Origin: Sphaeroforma sirkka
Taxonomy: Eukaryota; Opisthokonta; Ichthyosporea; Ichthyophonida
Length of the DNA stretch: 32,500 nt
Assembly: GCA_001586965.3 (NCBI GenBank)
Contig: LUCW03002300.1
Coordinates: 25,001-57,500, forward strand
Direction: 5' to 3'
A model generated the notes under the pieces. It did not search any database and was not told the DNA's origin. It worked only from the letters and a program-made list of their open reading frames with translations. Positions 1 to 8,630 of this stretch are shown here, piece by piece; position 1 is the stretch's first letter; every line of letters starts with the position of its first letter. Made by a program: the position numbers and the translations under genes.

Positions 1-404
1 CGAAATCCACATTTCTCAATTTATTTATCCACGCATATTCATATGCAATTATTTATGGATGGTAGTTGCTATACTGTGTAGCGTTGTCTTTTATTCTATC
101 ATGAAGTCGAATAAGGATCATACATATTTGTTCCTGTTTGTGTACATCTGATTTTGTATATCCGTAGATTAGGTCCGTCTACATCTATGTGCATGCGCCA
201 ATCATATCAACATGTACCAAACTCGTGAGCCGTACACTGTATGCAAACATTGTTTGTGTCTAATTGAAATTTTAACGTCAATGCTAAGCTGAGAAATGAT
301 GTATACGCCATTTCCTGAGATATGAACGTGTTTGATCCGTGATCTGTTGTACGTTATGGCTTCGCAACTGTGTCATTCACTTATCTGCACTTATTTCGTT
401 TCAG
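1..404 (+). other. Probable intron or upstream sequence of the beta-helix gene
   Basis: No open frame of note lies here. The stretch ends in a pyrimidine-rich run followed by TTTCAG at 399-404, a normal 3' splice acceptor, directly before the coding exon at 405. The sequence to its left is AT-rich and non-coding in all frames I checked, so it is best read as the final intron of a gene whose earlier exons lie outside the window. No donor can be assigned with certainty. Confidence 0.45.
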
Positions 405-810
405 GGGTTCGCGGGGCTCAGCACTGCGCATCGAGTTCATTAAAGGGAATGTAAGCATCGATGGGAAGTATCAGAATAACGTGGCAGATGGCGACAGGGC
501 TCTCATAGCTCTCAATCGTATATTCAGTACTGGTACTATGACTGTCTCTGGCGAGTACTACAACAATACGTGCGCTAAAGGCGCATCGATTATAGATTGT
601 ATTAGTTCTTTTTCTGGGAAGCTAGTTATAGATGATTCAACAATCTTCGAGGATAATCTTAGCATTAGATACCCAGACCGAGCAATTTGGTTAGAAATAG
701 AGGATCTGGAGGATGGTACTGTATACGAAGATATCATCTACAGTGAGGCTGAGCTACAAGAGCTGACGGCTGATTTGACTATCACCCCCGAATACACAGT
801 CGACACCTAG
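405..810 (+). CDS. 3' terminal exon of a probable parallel beta-helix (pectin-lyase-like) protein
   Basis: Frame open from a splice acceptor (TTTCAG ending at 404) to the TAG at 808-810, about 134 codons, with one codon split by the intron. The open frame upstream of the acceptor has no convincing ATG, which favours an internal start of the exon. The residues form short rungs in which NN, G and small hydrophobics recur (NVSIDGKYQNN, MTVSGEYYNN, KLVIDDSTIFEDN), the pattern of right-handed beta-helix surface or secreted proteins. The last 45 residues are acidic (EIEDLEDG, YSEAELQEL) and do not follow the rung pattern. Family and function are not identified; membrane or secretion signals would be in missing exons. 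It converges on the gene at 1351-2673. The exon is fairly secure, the fold assignment moderate. Confidence 0.55.
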
Positions 811-1350
811 GGCTATGGATGAAGCAAGTTAGTAACAGCAAGCACGATGGAAAGCCACACCGTTGCAGTATCATTAACTTCAGTGTTGGCGACTAAAGAA
901 ACGGAATCGACAATCATATCGATGTCGATGGCTGCAGATATATAAATAAAACCCAATTTTGCGTCCAGAGAGACTTCGTTCGACGAGGTGGACACTGTCG
1001 TGATTGATGAAACTCTAAGTGATGTGTTTACCTTATTGGTAGCAATCTAATGGGTGACAAGACAACACCTTGGTATTATCCCTCGTATCAGAAAGGGTCA
1101 AGTTATCGTATGTCTATTCAGAGATTTGGCAGAATGTTTCAAATGCTTTTGTGCTTATGGAATCTGTTTTTCTCGAGTACTTCGTAGTCCCATGCTGTAA
1201 AATTATTTATGTAACACCTCCGTATTATTTATTACCATTACACAAAGAGCACACACACTGATAGCACACTCTGATGGTATTTGGTCTCACTCGACATAAC
1301 CATTGGCTCGAGTGCTAAAAACGCACTGCACGACGACCACTACACTAACA
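811..1350. other. Intergenic region between two convergent genes
   Basis: The two flanking genes end at 810 (+) and 1351 (-), so this 540-bp stretch holds both 3' untranslated regions. Small open frames on either strand show no recognisable motif and no codon structure like the neighbours. I see no repeat or RNA gene. Confidence 0.5.
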
Positions 1351-2673
1351 CTATGTCGCTTTATCTTTCGGCATTTTAGGGTTGGCCTCGTCGAACAAAG
1401 CGCGAATCTCGGGTGTCTGCTTGGAATTTATCACAAAGACGGATCCGTCTATCAATTGCAATGCGATGAAGTTTTTACGCGTTCGCTTGTTGAGCGGAGT
1501 ATCGATCTTATCTGTGTGTACGTGATGCAACTCTATGATTTTTTCCCACGCGAAGCGGTGTAGAATGCTTTTTCCCTCCTGTGACATGATGATAACACCA
1601 TCTTTATCAGCACTTATTCTAATTGCGGCCGCGCGCAGAGGCTTTACCGAATACTTGCCTCCCAGCGCCCTCCTGTGTTTGATGCCCTCAACGATATATC
1701 CTCTATGACCCGGGTAGAAGAAAAGTTTCTTGCTCAGCACCTTCACATCCATCTCGCCTTTAGTTTCCTCTGTGTTAGTAGCTTCCTTCAATTCTGACTT
1801 CTCACTCTTGTCATTGTTGTCAGGTTCAGATTCGACCTTGATATCCGGCTTCACCTCTAAGGCAACGTCCTTGGCGTTAGACTCCGGTGTTACATCTTTG
1901 GTTTGCGACCGAGACTCGGCATTCACAGCCAAAAACAGATCGAAAGGATCTACTGTACCGGATTGAGGCTTTCCCTGGTTGTTCTGCTGCGGTTGACCGA
2001 ACGAGTGTTCCGGTGGAACATAAGCCGAGCTCGCCCCGACAGTTTTACCACGCGCACGAGGTATGGGATCAAACATATCGAAAGGATCTAGACTATCCTT
2101 CGTTTCCACCACAGGCTGGGCGAATGTAAAAGGTGCGCTCACAGAGTTTTCATCATTCGTGCCGCTGACACTCACAGCATGCGATCTGAACCTCATCGGT
2201 TGAGATACCTGTGGTTCGTCATAATTCAGCTGCTGCTGATTCATTTGAGGTGTTAACGACATATTTTGAAATGAAATTGTCGGAGGCCCCTGCTGCGTGC
2301 CGGGTACAGCACTATATGTATTGAAACGGGGTCGACCCATGGGCTGCACAGGCATCAGTCCACCCATTTGCGGCGGCTGGGCGTTGTACATAACCTGTTG
2401 TGGGGTGTAAACGCCCAAATTCGGATTCATTGATTGTTGCGATCCTGGTCCACTTGTATCACCTATTACAGGCAGTCCTTGCTGATATGAACTAAACTGA
2501 GGAAGTGCATTTGTCTGCTGAAACGAATTTCCGTGCATCGTAATATTCTGCGCAGAATTATAACCCTGCATAGGTGTGGGTTGCAAATGTTGCTGCGACT
2601 GCTGTTGTGGAACTATTTCTGAAGTCGTTTGCTTCTGAGGCAAGGGATTGAATTGGGCGAAAGGGTCCGACAT
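1351..2673 (-). CDS. Gln/Pro-rich DPF-motif protein with C-terminal PH/PTB-like domain; possible endocytic adaptor
   Basis: Complete intronless frame of 440 codons from ATG (2673) to TAG (1351). Residues 1-180 are Gln, Asn, Pro and Met rich and disordered (several QQ, PQM and MPVQP runs). DPF motifs stand at residues 3-5, 196-198 and 242-244, the last two in the contexts DPFDMFDP and VDPFDLF; such motifs bind adaptor appendages in clathrin endocytosis. Residues 255-310 are highly charged (K/E/D). Residues about 311-430 form a folded domain with alternating strands and a final helix (AAIRISADKDGVIIM, FAWEKIIELHH, KNFIALQLIDGSVFVI, PEIRALFDEA), resembling the PTB / FERM-C branch of the PH fold. 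Known adaptors such as Dab and Numb carry the PTB at the N-terminus, so the order here is reversed. The adaptor role is inferred from motifs only. The coding frame itself is the most secure in the window. Confidence 0.82.
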   Translation of the reverse strand: MSDPFAQFNPLPQKQTTSEIVPQQQSQQHLQPTPMQGYNSAQNITMHGNSFQQTNALPQFSSYQQGLPVIGDTSGPGSQQSMNPNLGVYTPQQVMYNAQPPQMGGLMPVQPMGRPRFNTYSAVPGTQQGPPTISFQNMSLTPQMNQQQLNYDEPQVSQPMRFRSHAVSVSGTNDENSVSAPFTFAQPVVETKDSLDPFDMFDPIPRARGKTVGASSAYVPPEHSFGQPQQNNQGKPQSGTVDPFDLFLAVNAESRSQTKDVTPESNAKDVALEVKPDIKVESEPDNNDKSEKSELKEATNTEETKGEMDVKVLSKKLFFYPGHRGYIVEGIKHRRALGGKYSVKPLRAAAIRISADKDGVIIMSQEGKSILHRFAWEKIIELHHVHTDKIDTPLNKRTRKNFIALQLIDGSVFVINSKQTPEIRALFDEANPKMPKDKAT

Positions 2674-3040
2674 AGTGCTAAATCACTTTCAATTCTATTT
2701 TTTAATGTGGCGAGTTTGTATTTGTGTCTATATCACGATCATGTGTATCATATGTGTATAGATTGTATATATATTTTAATACTAAAATATATTTATGACT
2801 TCATGTATATAAACTTGTGCATCGCCCATCATGAATCATTAGCATGTGCATATAGTCATAACTCTGTGTCATATTTTAAAAACAAAAAAGTTTCCACAAA
2901 ACTCCAATGTGGGATCGGCTTTCGCGATTTACATTTGGCCGCTCTATGTACACTCAGTCTCTCCGCTCTTGCGAGAAAGACTCACTCTGGACTCCTGCTG
3001 GCGCCTGGCTGACTGCCACTCTCTATTTGCTTTCTGACTT

Positions 3041-3138
3041 TCTCCTCTCTCTCTCTCTACGTAGTCTACACTCTACTCATTACTTAGTACTGACTCTACT
3101 CTCTACTCTCAATTTAGAAGTAGAGAGAGAGAGAGTAG
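3041..3138. repeat. CT/GA microsatellite with imperfect inverted arms
   Basis: A CT run near 3044-3058 and repeated CTCTACT units at 3090-3110 face a GA run (AGAGAGAGAGAGAG) at 3122-3136 on the same strand, separated by AATTTAGAA. The two halves could pair into an imperfect hairpin. It may be a promoter-associated tract or simply slippage. Confidence 0.6.
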
Positions 3139-3299
3139 TCCCTACCCCAATTATTTTGCCTTTTGGGGAGTGAAAATGTCAATGATGCGATGAGGTGAAC
3201 AACTTTTGTCGAGTAACTGAAATCCAAATATGGTAGTATTTGCTGTTTTCTATTGTTTATGTACATTTCAGGTTCGGGACTTTACTCTTTACTCTTTAG

Positions 3300-3346
3300 A
3301 CCCCCGGCCCCGGGCCCCCGGTGGCCGGTGGCCCGGTGCCCCCCAG
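3300..3346. other. Short, almost pure G+C block in AT-rich DNA
   Basis: About 47 bases made nearly only of C and G (start CCCCCGGCCCCGGGCCCCC, end CCGGTGCCCCCC) sit abruptly between AT-rich flanks. It contains CCCGGG and several GGCC/CCGG palindromes, but no coding sense was found in it. Confidence 0.6.
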
Positions 3347-4197
3347 GCAGACCTCAAACCGTTTTCCGTTAAGACTTTTATATATCAACTATATATACCT
3401 TTACGCTCAACTTTTATTCCTTATACGGTCCTTGTATTCTCACAGGTGCACCTTGCTGGGTCTAAACATTTATGTGTCTACCATTTTCACCATACGAACC
3501 AGTCCTATAAAAAACTCTTGGATAACCGTTGAATGTTTTTCAAAAATAGAATAAATATGCGTTTACGTTCAACTTCTATTCCGTATCCCCAGGCCTCATA
3601 ACGTAATGAGCTTAGCGGCCGGTACCCAATGCTCAAATACCAGTGAGACTTCAGACAACAGTGGCACCGATATTTTATAGCACACCCTAAAAACTAAATA
3701 ACACCCTAAAAACTATGTATTTACTTTTTACACCGCCCTACAGGGCGTACAGGGGGCTACACTACCGCTACAGTGCTATTCACAGCCTGAGGCCCTGACT
3801 CTTGAGCCCTGACACCGCACGGTGCACAGGCCACTAGAACTTTGAAGAAGAAGAAAACTCGGAAAACATAAAAAAAAATATTAAAAAAATATTTCGCAGA
3901 AAATCGGTGGTTTTTGTAGTCATTTTCTTTTAGAAAAAGCCGTATCTTAAAAGCTGTTGTCGTGGAAATTTCATCACTGTACTAATGTACGCCATTTGTA
4001 CGACTCTCTGTACTACTCCCAGTACCCAATAGATAGAGGTACATGGACAGTCCTAAGACATGTCATTGGATACCAGGGTTTTTGTTTGTTTTAAGCCTAA
4101 GGTTCTGAGACTTAGAAAAAATACAAAAACACACAAAAGATAACATAATTAAATCCGAAAATGAAAATTGCATGCAATTTAAGATCAGAAATCATGA

Positions 4198-4690
4198 GAA
4201 ACTGATAAAGCAGCTCCGTATGCATTTTCTAATTTTTCTATGGCATCTCGGGCTGTGTGTCCCCGATCGATGGCCTTCTTCATTGCACGCCAAAAAATTA
4301 TTTCGAAAACTGTATACGGACTTGATTCTTCCTCGTTCCGAATTCGTGAAGTTCTTTGCAGGCTTATTTCCATCCAAGCCTCTCTCGTATTCTAACCAAA
4401 GACGCCACAATGTTCTTGGGGCTTTGACTATTTCAGCATATCCTCCTGCTGGGCCTTCATCACCTCCTGTACATTCGCATCAGCTTGCTGATTTGGTTAT
4501 TATTGTTAGTTCTGCCTCTGGGCAATCGCATGTGGTGGAATTCACTCATCACGACGTAATCTATTAAGAACCTTGCTGTTGCACATCCTAGAAACTGATA
4601 AAGCAGCTCCGTATGCATTTTCTAATTTTTCGCTGCCTCTGGGCAATCGCATGTGGTGGAATTCGCTCTATTAAGAACCTTGCTGTTGTT
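4198..4690. repeat. Rearranged internal duplications in the decayed GCR1_C-like gene
   Basis: The 41-bp sequence starting GAAACTGATAAAGCAGCTCC occurs at 4198-4238 and again at 4591-4631. A second unit, starting CTGCCTCTGGGCAATCGCAT, occurs at 4512 and 4633. A third, CTATTAAGAACCTTGCTGTT, occurs at 4561 and 4668, with 14 bases fewer between the last two units in the second copy. The near identity points to a recent event. Confidence 0.8.
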
Positions 4691-4892
4691 GATGTCTAGT
4701 ATTGTAATGAACCTGATTTTCCTCCAGCATTTGCTCAAGGTATCTAACCTCTGCTGACAGACTGATGATTTGATTTTGTGGTTTTTGTGCATTAAGGAGT
4801 GACTGATTCGCTTCATCATTGTGGTTATTGTCAATTTCCTGAACCTTGAAATCATCAACTCCGGCTATAATTACAACTATTGACACTCTCAC
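4200..4892 (-). pseudogene. Decayed gene with GCR1_C-like, transposon-associated DNA-binding domain
   Basis: Read on the minus strand, a 60-75 residue domain begins near 4413 (LWRLWLEYERGLDGNKPAKN), continues with an ERGRIKSVYSFR segment, then shifts frame in the A-run at 4292-4297 (T-run in the sense strand) into FWRAMKKAIDRGHTARDAIE and ends near 4210 (LENAYG). The pattern LW.EY..G..G..P, a basic R/K centre and a final Ai..LE helix resembles the GCR1_C domain found in some transcription factors and in Crypton-type transposons. Upstream (4671-4892) another open piece has a Gln/Glu-rich coiled-coil candidate (SLSAEVRYLEQMLEENQ). The region is broken by stops and an internal duplication, so no intact product is expected. 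No recombinase or transposase catalytic part was found. The domain name is moderate to weak; the decayed state is clear. Confidence 0.4.
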
Positions 4893-5062
4893 TATAACTT
4901 CTTGTAGTTCACCTTATAATATATTTGGATACAGACCCTTGATGAAGTTGAATGTATGCTCATGATATTCGGGAGCTACAAGCTGACTTTTTGTCAGTCC
5001 TAGCCGAAGCGCTATCAGTGCAAACGTACGCTTGTGCTGTGCCGGAATATCTAATACATCAT

Positions 5063-5383
5063 GTTCCATCTGAAGAAAAGTTAAAAAAAGAAAAAGACTT
5101 ATTGGATTTTGGAGATTGGCGGGAGGACCAAAATCTATAAATAGTAGTTCGGAGATTATAAAATTTAGTTTATAATATCCTACATCTACTAATGTCTCAA
5201 ATAGGTTCAAGTAGATGAGTCATACCAAATACTCAGGCTATTGGAGCCATCAAAGTGATTTAGAACACTTTGGAAATATTGGAAAAAGAGCTTGTACTAA
5301 ATTATTTAAAATACAATTAAAAACCAATGTATTATCTCAATTGATCTTGATATTTTAGACTGACCGGAGGCCGTATTTCTACA
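5063..5383 (+). repeat. Terminal module A1, first copy (about 321 bp)
   Basis: Starts GTTCCATCTGAAGAAAAGTT and ends CCGTATTTCTACA. A second copy in the same orientation lies at 10896-11217. Here it is followed directly by module A2 in inverted orientation, whereas at 10.6-11.2 kb A2 precedes it in direct orientation. It holds no persuasive gene; a minus frame across 4914-5210 has no recognisable motif. It is flanked here by TAATACATC (5052-5060) and AATGTATTA (5393-5401), an imperfect 9-bp inverted pair. Confidence 0.7.
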
Positions 5384-5632
5384 ATATCAGCTAATGTATT
5401 AACGTGACTTACGTTATTATGTCTATTTACAAATTAGGCAAGTGGTCATGAACACTTAGTACTTCTAGTGAAAATTAGTCAATAAAGAACAGCCAGAGGT
5501 ACGCCCTGTGTGATCGAGGATATTTAGGCTCTTAACAAGAGGCAGTCCCGATCATTCTTACACAAGCTACCACTGCTAAATCCTAACTGACTAAATTGTA
5601 TTCTAGTTTAATATAGTTTGAAACCTAGTAAT
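5384..5632 (-). repeat. Terminal module A2, inverted copy beside element 1
   Basis: Reverse complement of the module at about 10616-10888. Its inner 114 bp (5519-5632) is also the reverse complement of 9670-9784, with only two mismatches that I can count by eye. It contains the string AGTGGTAGCTTGTGTAAGAA (sense as at 9727). It closes the 3' side of element 1 and forms one arm of the hairpin at 5588-5697. Confidence 0.75.
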
Positions 5633-5697
5633 GTAAACTTCGATGGAAATTACTAGGTTTCAAACTATAATAAACTAAAATACAATTTGGTCAGTTT
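5588..5697. repeat. Large hairpin at the 3' side of element 1
   Basis: The left arm (about 5588-5632, ending GAAACCTAGTAAT) and right arm (about 5647-5693, beginning ATTACTAGGTTTC) are near-perfect reverse complements of about 45 bp around a loop of roughly 14 bases. The right arm plus loop (5633-5693) is also a direct repeat of 9655-9715 at the other end of the element. The 3' end of the pol reading frame (stop at 5665) falls inside the right arm. Confidence 0.8.
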
Positions 5698-6153
5698 AAG
5701 TAGTTGAGTGCGAGCTTCAGGTTCTCTTAGAGTTTTGAGTCTTTGATCCATGGCCTTAGCTAGTTCCATGTTTTTACGATCTAATGCCGTTTTAATCGGC
5801 ATTACCTCGACTGCAATCTTGTTGGGTGCATGTGTTGTACGAGTCTTGAGCTTTTGTTCAAACTCTTTAGACTCCTCTAGTTTAGCTAAGAATTCGGTTG
5901 AGGGTTTCCACTTAGTGGTACCTGCAGGACCGATGCGACAAACAATGGTGTGTTTCCAAGGTGTCTTCTTAATAGAATAGGATCCCTGATACAAGAACGT
6001 GTCGGTTTCACGGTCGACATAAATAGGTTCGTCTTGAATCATATTAATTAAATCACGTATCCATGGGTCGGAGTTACGTAAGGGACAACACAGCGTAATG
6101 ATAGATTTAGTAATATTAACATAATTTAACAACTGTGCGATAAGTAGCATCAC
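5665..6153 (-). pseudogene. Element 1 pol tail: remnant of Dam-like domain plus conserved C-terminal extension
   Basis: Follows RNase H out of frame. The RNase H frame ends with WGPFTVDMFAAEHNKQ, the signature of a Dam-methyltransferase-like segment seen after RNase H in DIRS-type elements; the expected DAF...NPPF part is missing and the frame shifts near 6130. This frame resumes with ITLCCPLRNSDPWIRDLI, matching the following P.....W...L segment of such domains. It then has DTFLYQGSYSIKKTPWKH, which parallels DIFLLNGNTAVRIPSWSH in element 2. The last 80 residues are Lys/Glu-rich and helical. The stop (5665) lies in the hairpin arm. Methyltransferase activity is not implied; the catalytic NPP motif is absent here. 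Confidence 0.55.
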
Positions 6154-6697
6154 GTTCAGGATGAGTCAACGACCTATATTCAGAAACCTGTTTGTTATGT
6201 TCTGCGGCGAACATATCAACAGTAAATGGACCCCATCGTGATTGAGCGAGGTTAAACCATTTCTTATTTAGCATCCAATCGGTTGCTAATAACTCCTTGA
6301 CTGTTTTCTGGTAGTCGGGCACAAGTCGAGAGAGCATGTCAGGAAGATGGTTATGTATTCCTGGTATGTGTGTTATATTGAAAGCGAACTTGGCAATAAT
6401 GTCATGCCAGCGGCTCACCAACTGTGAATCAGGGTTCATATCTTTTAAGTATGTTAAAGACTTTTGATCACAGGCGACAGTAAAGTAACTTCCATAAAGG
6501 TAGTCTTTAAACTGTCTTAGCGCAGTAACTATAGCAAGGAGCTCTTGTTTAACGGTAGGGTCATTCCGTTGACTCTTATTATAACTCTTGCTAAAGAATT
6601 GTATGTAGCGCGGTTTACCATTTATCGATTGGTAAAGCACTCCACCTACCGCTCGATCTGAAGCGTCGGTTGCTACTTGGAATGGGACACCATCCAC
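6116..6697 (-). pseudogene. Element 1 RNase H domain (Ty3 type)
   Basis: Continues in the RT frame after the TAG at 6704-6706. The retroviral-type RNase H acidic residues are visible in order: D of VATDASDRAVGGVLY, E of VKQELLAIVTALRQF, D of TVACDQKSLTYL, and D of the closing NHLPDMLSRL. HIPGIHN matches the usual YxPGxxN before the last Asp. Length to that point, about 125 residues, is normal. It then runs into the Dam-like remnant (VDMFAAEHNKQ) and stops at 6116 after a frameshift. The RNase H core alone has no break. Confidence 0.85.
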
Positions 6698-6703
6698 AGG
6701 GTA

Positions 6704-7333
6704 CTACATGATGGGTGCGTCCATTACTTTACTTTTGACTAGTTTAAATGCATCATCACATTCTTTAGTCCAAAGCTTTCCCAAAGGTCCTTTGTGCAGC
6801 CGTAGGTGACTGAAAGGCTTTAAGTAATGAGAAAGATGCGGTACCGAATCCGAGAAGAAGTTAACAAACCCACACACAGAGTTCACATCTCTTCCAGTAA
6901 TTGGTGTTGATAAATCCAACAGAAACTGTTTCTTGCCAGGATCAATTTCTACCCCTGCTGCAGATACTTTGTAGCCAAGTAAGTGTATAGTATCTTTAGC
7001 AAAAGAACACTTGTCTTCGTTAATCTTAAGTTTAGCATGATTAAGTCGCTTTAAGACTTCTTTAACGAGTTTAGCATGTTCATATGCTGTCTTTGTAAAG
7101 ATAACTATATCATCTAAATAGACTGATACGTTATACGACAGGTCCGCAAATAGTTCCATCATAACTTGTTGGAAGAAAGAAGGTAACATGTGTAAGCCTT
7201 CAGGTGCACCTTTAAACTGGTACTTCTTACCTTGCCAAGTGAAGGAAAAGTATTTCCTATGAGGCTCATATATCTGTAGTTGATGGAATGCAGCTTTTAA
7301 GTCTATCTTGGAAAAGATAGTCGCACCCTCCAT
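6704..7333 (-). pseudogene. Element 1 reverse transcriptase core (Ty3 type)
   Basis: The open stretch begins at MEGATIFSKIDLKAAFHQ, which carries motif A (D of SKIDLKAAF). GKKYQFKGAPEGLHMLPSFF is the fingers/palm strand, with APEGL where PFGL is usual. Motif C is VYLDDIVIFTKT, with both catalytic Asp present. The thumb follows (HAKLKINEDKCSFAKD, LLGYKVSAAGVEIDPGKK) and the connection (CGFVNFFSDSVPHLSHYLKP, LWTKECDDAFKLVKSKV). It ends at an in-frame TAG (6704-6706) just before RNase H; frames on both sides agree, so one codon change explains the stop. Motif 1 lies in the preceding open frame, separated by a -1 shift. Confidence 0.88.
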
Positions 7334-7350
7334 TTTGCGTAGTATCTCGC

Positions 7351-8085
7351 TTATCTTAGGTAAGGAAAACTATGTTGCGGAATTAGTTTGTTGATTGGCG
7401 ACAGGTCTAGTACTACTCTTGTTTTACTAAACGTTCCATCAGATTTATATTGATCGACCGCTAAGCGAGCTAAGTTAACTGGGGTTGCATCATAATTGAT
7501 TTCAATCAGACCCTGTTTTAACCAATCTTCGATTTGGGTTTTGACAACGTCTTTGTGTCTCCAACTCACGTAGTTATGTGAAGGACACTTTAACTTAGAG
7601 AAGTCGACGTTCGTTAAGTCAAGTCTAACGTACCCATTAGAGAACTTAAACATACACCAGTCAGTTATTGCAATCTTCCTGTTTTGTATAATTAAGTCCA
7701 TAATTATATCGATGAAGTGCGGAATCATATCCTTTGCTTCACCTTCCGGAGGTTTAGGTATCTTTAACATATTATCATCTGACTGATCTTTATTCGGGTC
7801 CAGCCCATTAGGCAGACCAGTGAGTGTTATACCTAAACTGAGAAGATCCGTCATACCTATAATTAAATCGTATTTCTGAGACATGTCAGTAACGATTAGG
7901 TGAGTCTTCACTTCTCTTCTATCTGACAGCATTATGTGTGCATAGTCAATGGCTTGTTCGCAAGTAGTAACTTTGCCATTTCCCAAGATTAAATCAGCTG
8001 TTTCGTTATGGACAGCCATATCTGTAGCGTAGGCTACTCGGCGTGAGATAGCAGAGACTTCAGCCCCTGGATCAAATAGTGCCAT
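7351..8085 (-). pseudogene. Element 1 aspartic protease and N-terminal RT segment
   Basis: Begins MALFDPGAEVSAISRRVAYA, the retropepsin active site with DPG where DSG or DTG is normal. The strand before it (FQTVFVNGEK) lies in another frame just upstream, so a 1-base shift near 8088 separates them. The second half of the fold shows as YDLIIGMTDLLSLGITLTG (LIIGMD-like). After an acidic linker, VRLDLTNVDFSKL leads to IEDWLKQGLIEINYDATPVN and KTRVVLDLSPINKLIPQ, the wL..GiI and R.vlDyr.lN parts of RT. The frame stops at 7351; a -1 shift near 7365 restores LPKISEIL and the RT core. The same segments appear in element 3. Confidence 0.82.
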
Positions 8086-8195
8086 AACTTTTCTCCATTT
8101 ACGAAAACTGTTTGAAAGATACGTTCATCTCCTTTGGTATAGATTTTATTGAACATTTTCTCATAATCTTGCTCTAGTGCGCACATATGGTACTG

Positions 8196-8630
8196 TCAGT
8201 GCTTAACTTGGACGTCGGGTAAGTCCTTGCAATCCTCTTTGTGCCAACCGTTAGTACCCTTGCAAGTAGCACACTCTTTCATATAGTGTCCAAAATCTGG
8301 CTTGCCTGGTGCACACTTAACAGGGTCGTGTCTACCATTCCACTTGCCATTACGTTTTGTGAGGTTGTAACCACACTTCTTGCAAGGCGCTCTCACCTTC
8401 TTATCACCTTTCGGTTCGGTAGAAGTAGAGCCAGTACCCCCTCCAGTAGTAGTGCGAGGTTTCTTAGTACTACGCGCAGTATTAGTCTCTACTGCGTTTC
8501 GCTTAGTGGGTTGGGTGTAGCTCGTGGTACTAAGTACTCTAGTAGAGGAATTGGTATGCTTGTGTACTATCTTCTCAAAGACAGACCAAGGCATAGATCG
8601 CAAATCACCATAAGGCGATGATGTCATCAT
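8196..8630 (-). pseudogene. Element 1 gag C-terminal part with Cys-rich zinc-binding region
   Basis: A basic Ser/Thr/Lys linker (KRNAVETNTARSTKKPRTTT) precedes a Cys-rich region: CKKCGYN, then HDPVKC, then HYMKECATCKGTNGWHKEDC. This gives CxxC, CxxC and H....C pairs, a nucleic-acid-binding zinc region in the usual gag position but not a standard CCHC knuckle. The apparent start at 8630 is not real; the frame continues from upstream gag (FFEDARDRELLESRK to NDDIIALW, about 8822-8607) through a frameshift. Confidence 0.65.

Larger units (their letters stand above)
2674..4190. other. Long non-coding stretch upstream of the DPF gene
   Basis: No supported gene. It should contain the promoter of the minus-strand gene starting at 2673, but no unambiguous TATA box or initiator can be singled out in the AT-rich sequence at 2690-2820. 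Further right lie a CT/GA microsatellite (3041-3138), a GC-only block (about 3300-3346), two exact 15-bp copies of ACACCCTAAAAACTA (3682-3696 and 3701-3715), and a short perfect-arm hairpin CGCCCT-AC-AGGGCG (3734-3747). Two imperfect copies of a pyrimidine-rich sequence (TTTACGYTCAACTT) occur near 3400 and 3560. Open frames here look like chance readings. Confidence 0.5.

Noticed and set aside
370-404. Start of the left-edge gene at the GTG at 370
   Set aside because: GTG is not a normal eukaryotic start, and a clear TTTCAG acceptor follows at 404, so the coding exon starts at 405.
1303-2129. Plus-strand open frames over the DPF gene
   Set aside because: They are antisense shadows of the well-supported minus-strand frame and show no motifs.
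3682-3715. Two ACACCCTAAAAACTA copies as telomere repeats
   Set aside because: The units are 19 bases apart and differ from CCCTAAA by extra A bases; two copies are not an array.
4914-5210. Minus 98-codon frame as a missing recombinase for element 1
   Set aside because: No R..HRY or other tyrosine recombinase signature; the second A1 copy does not keep the frame convincingly.
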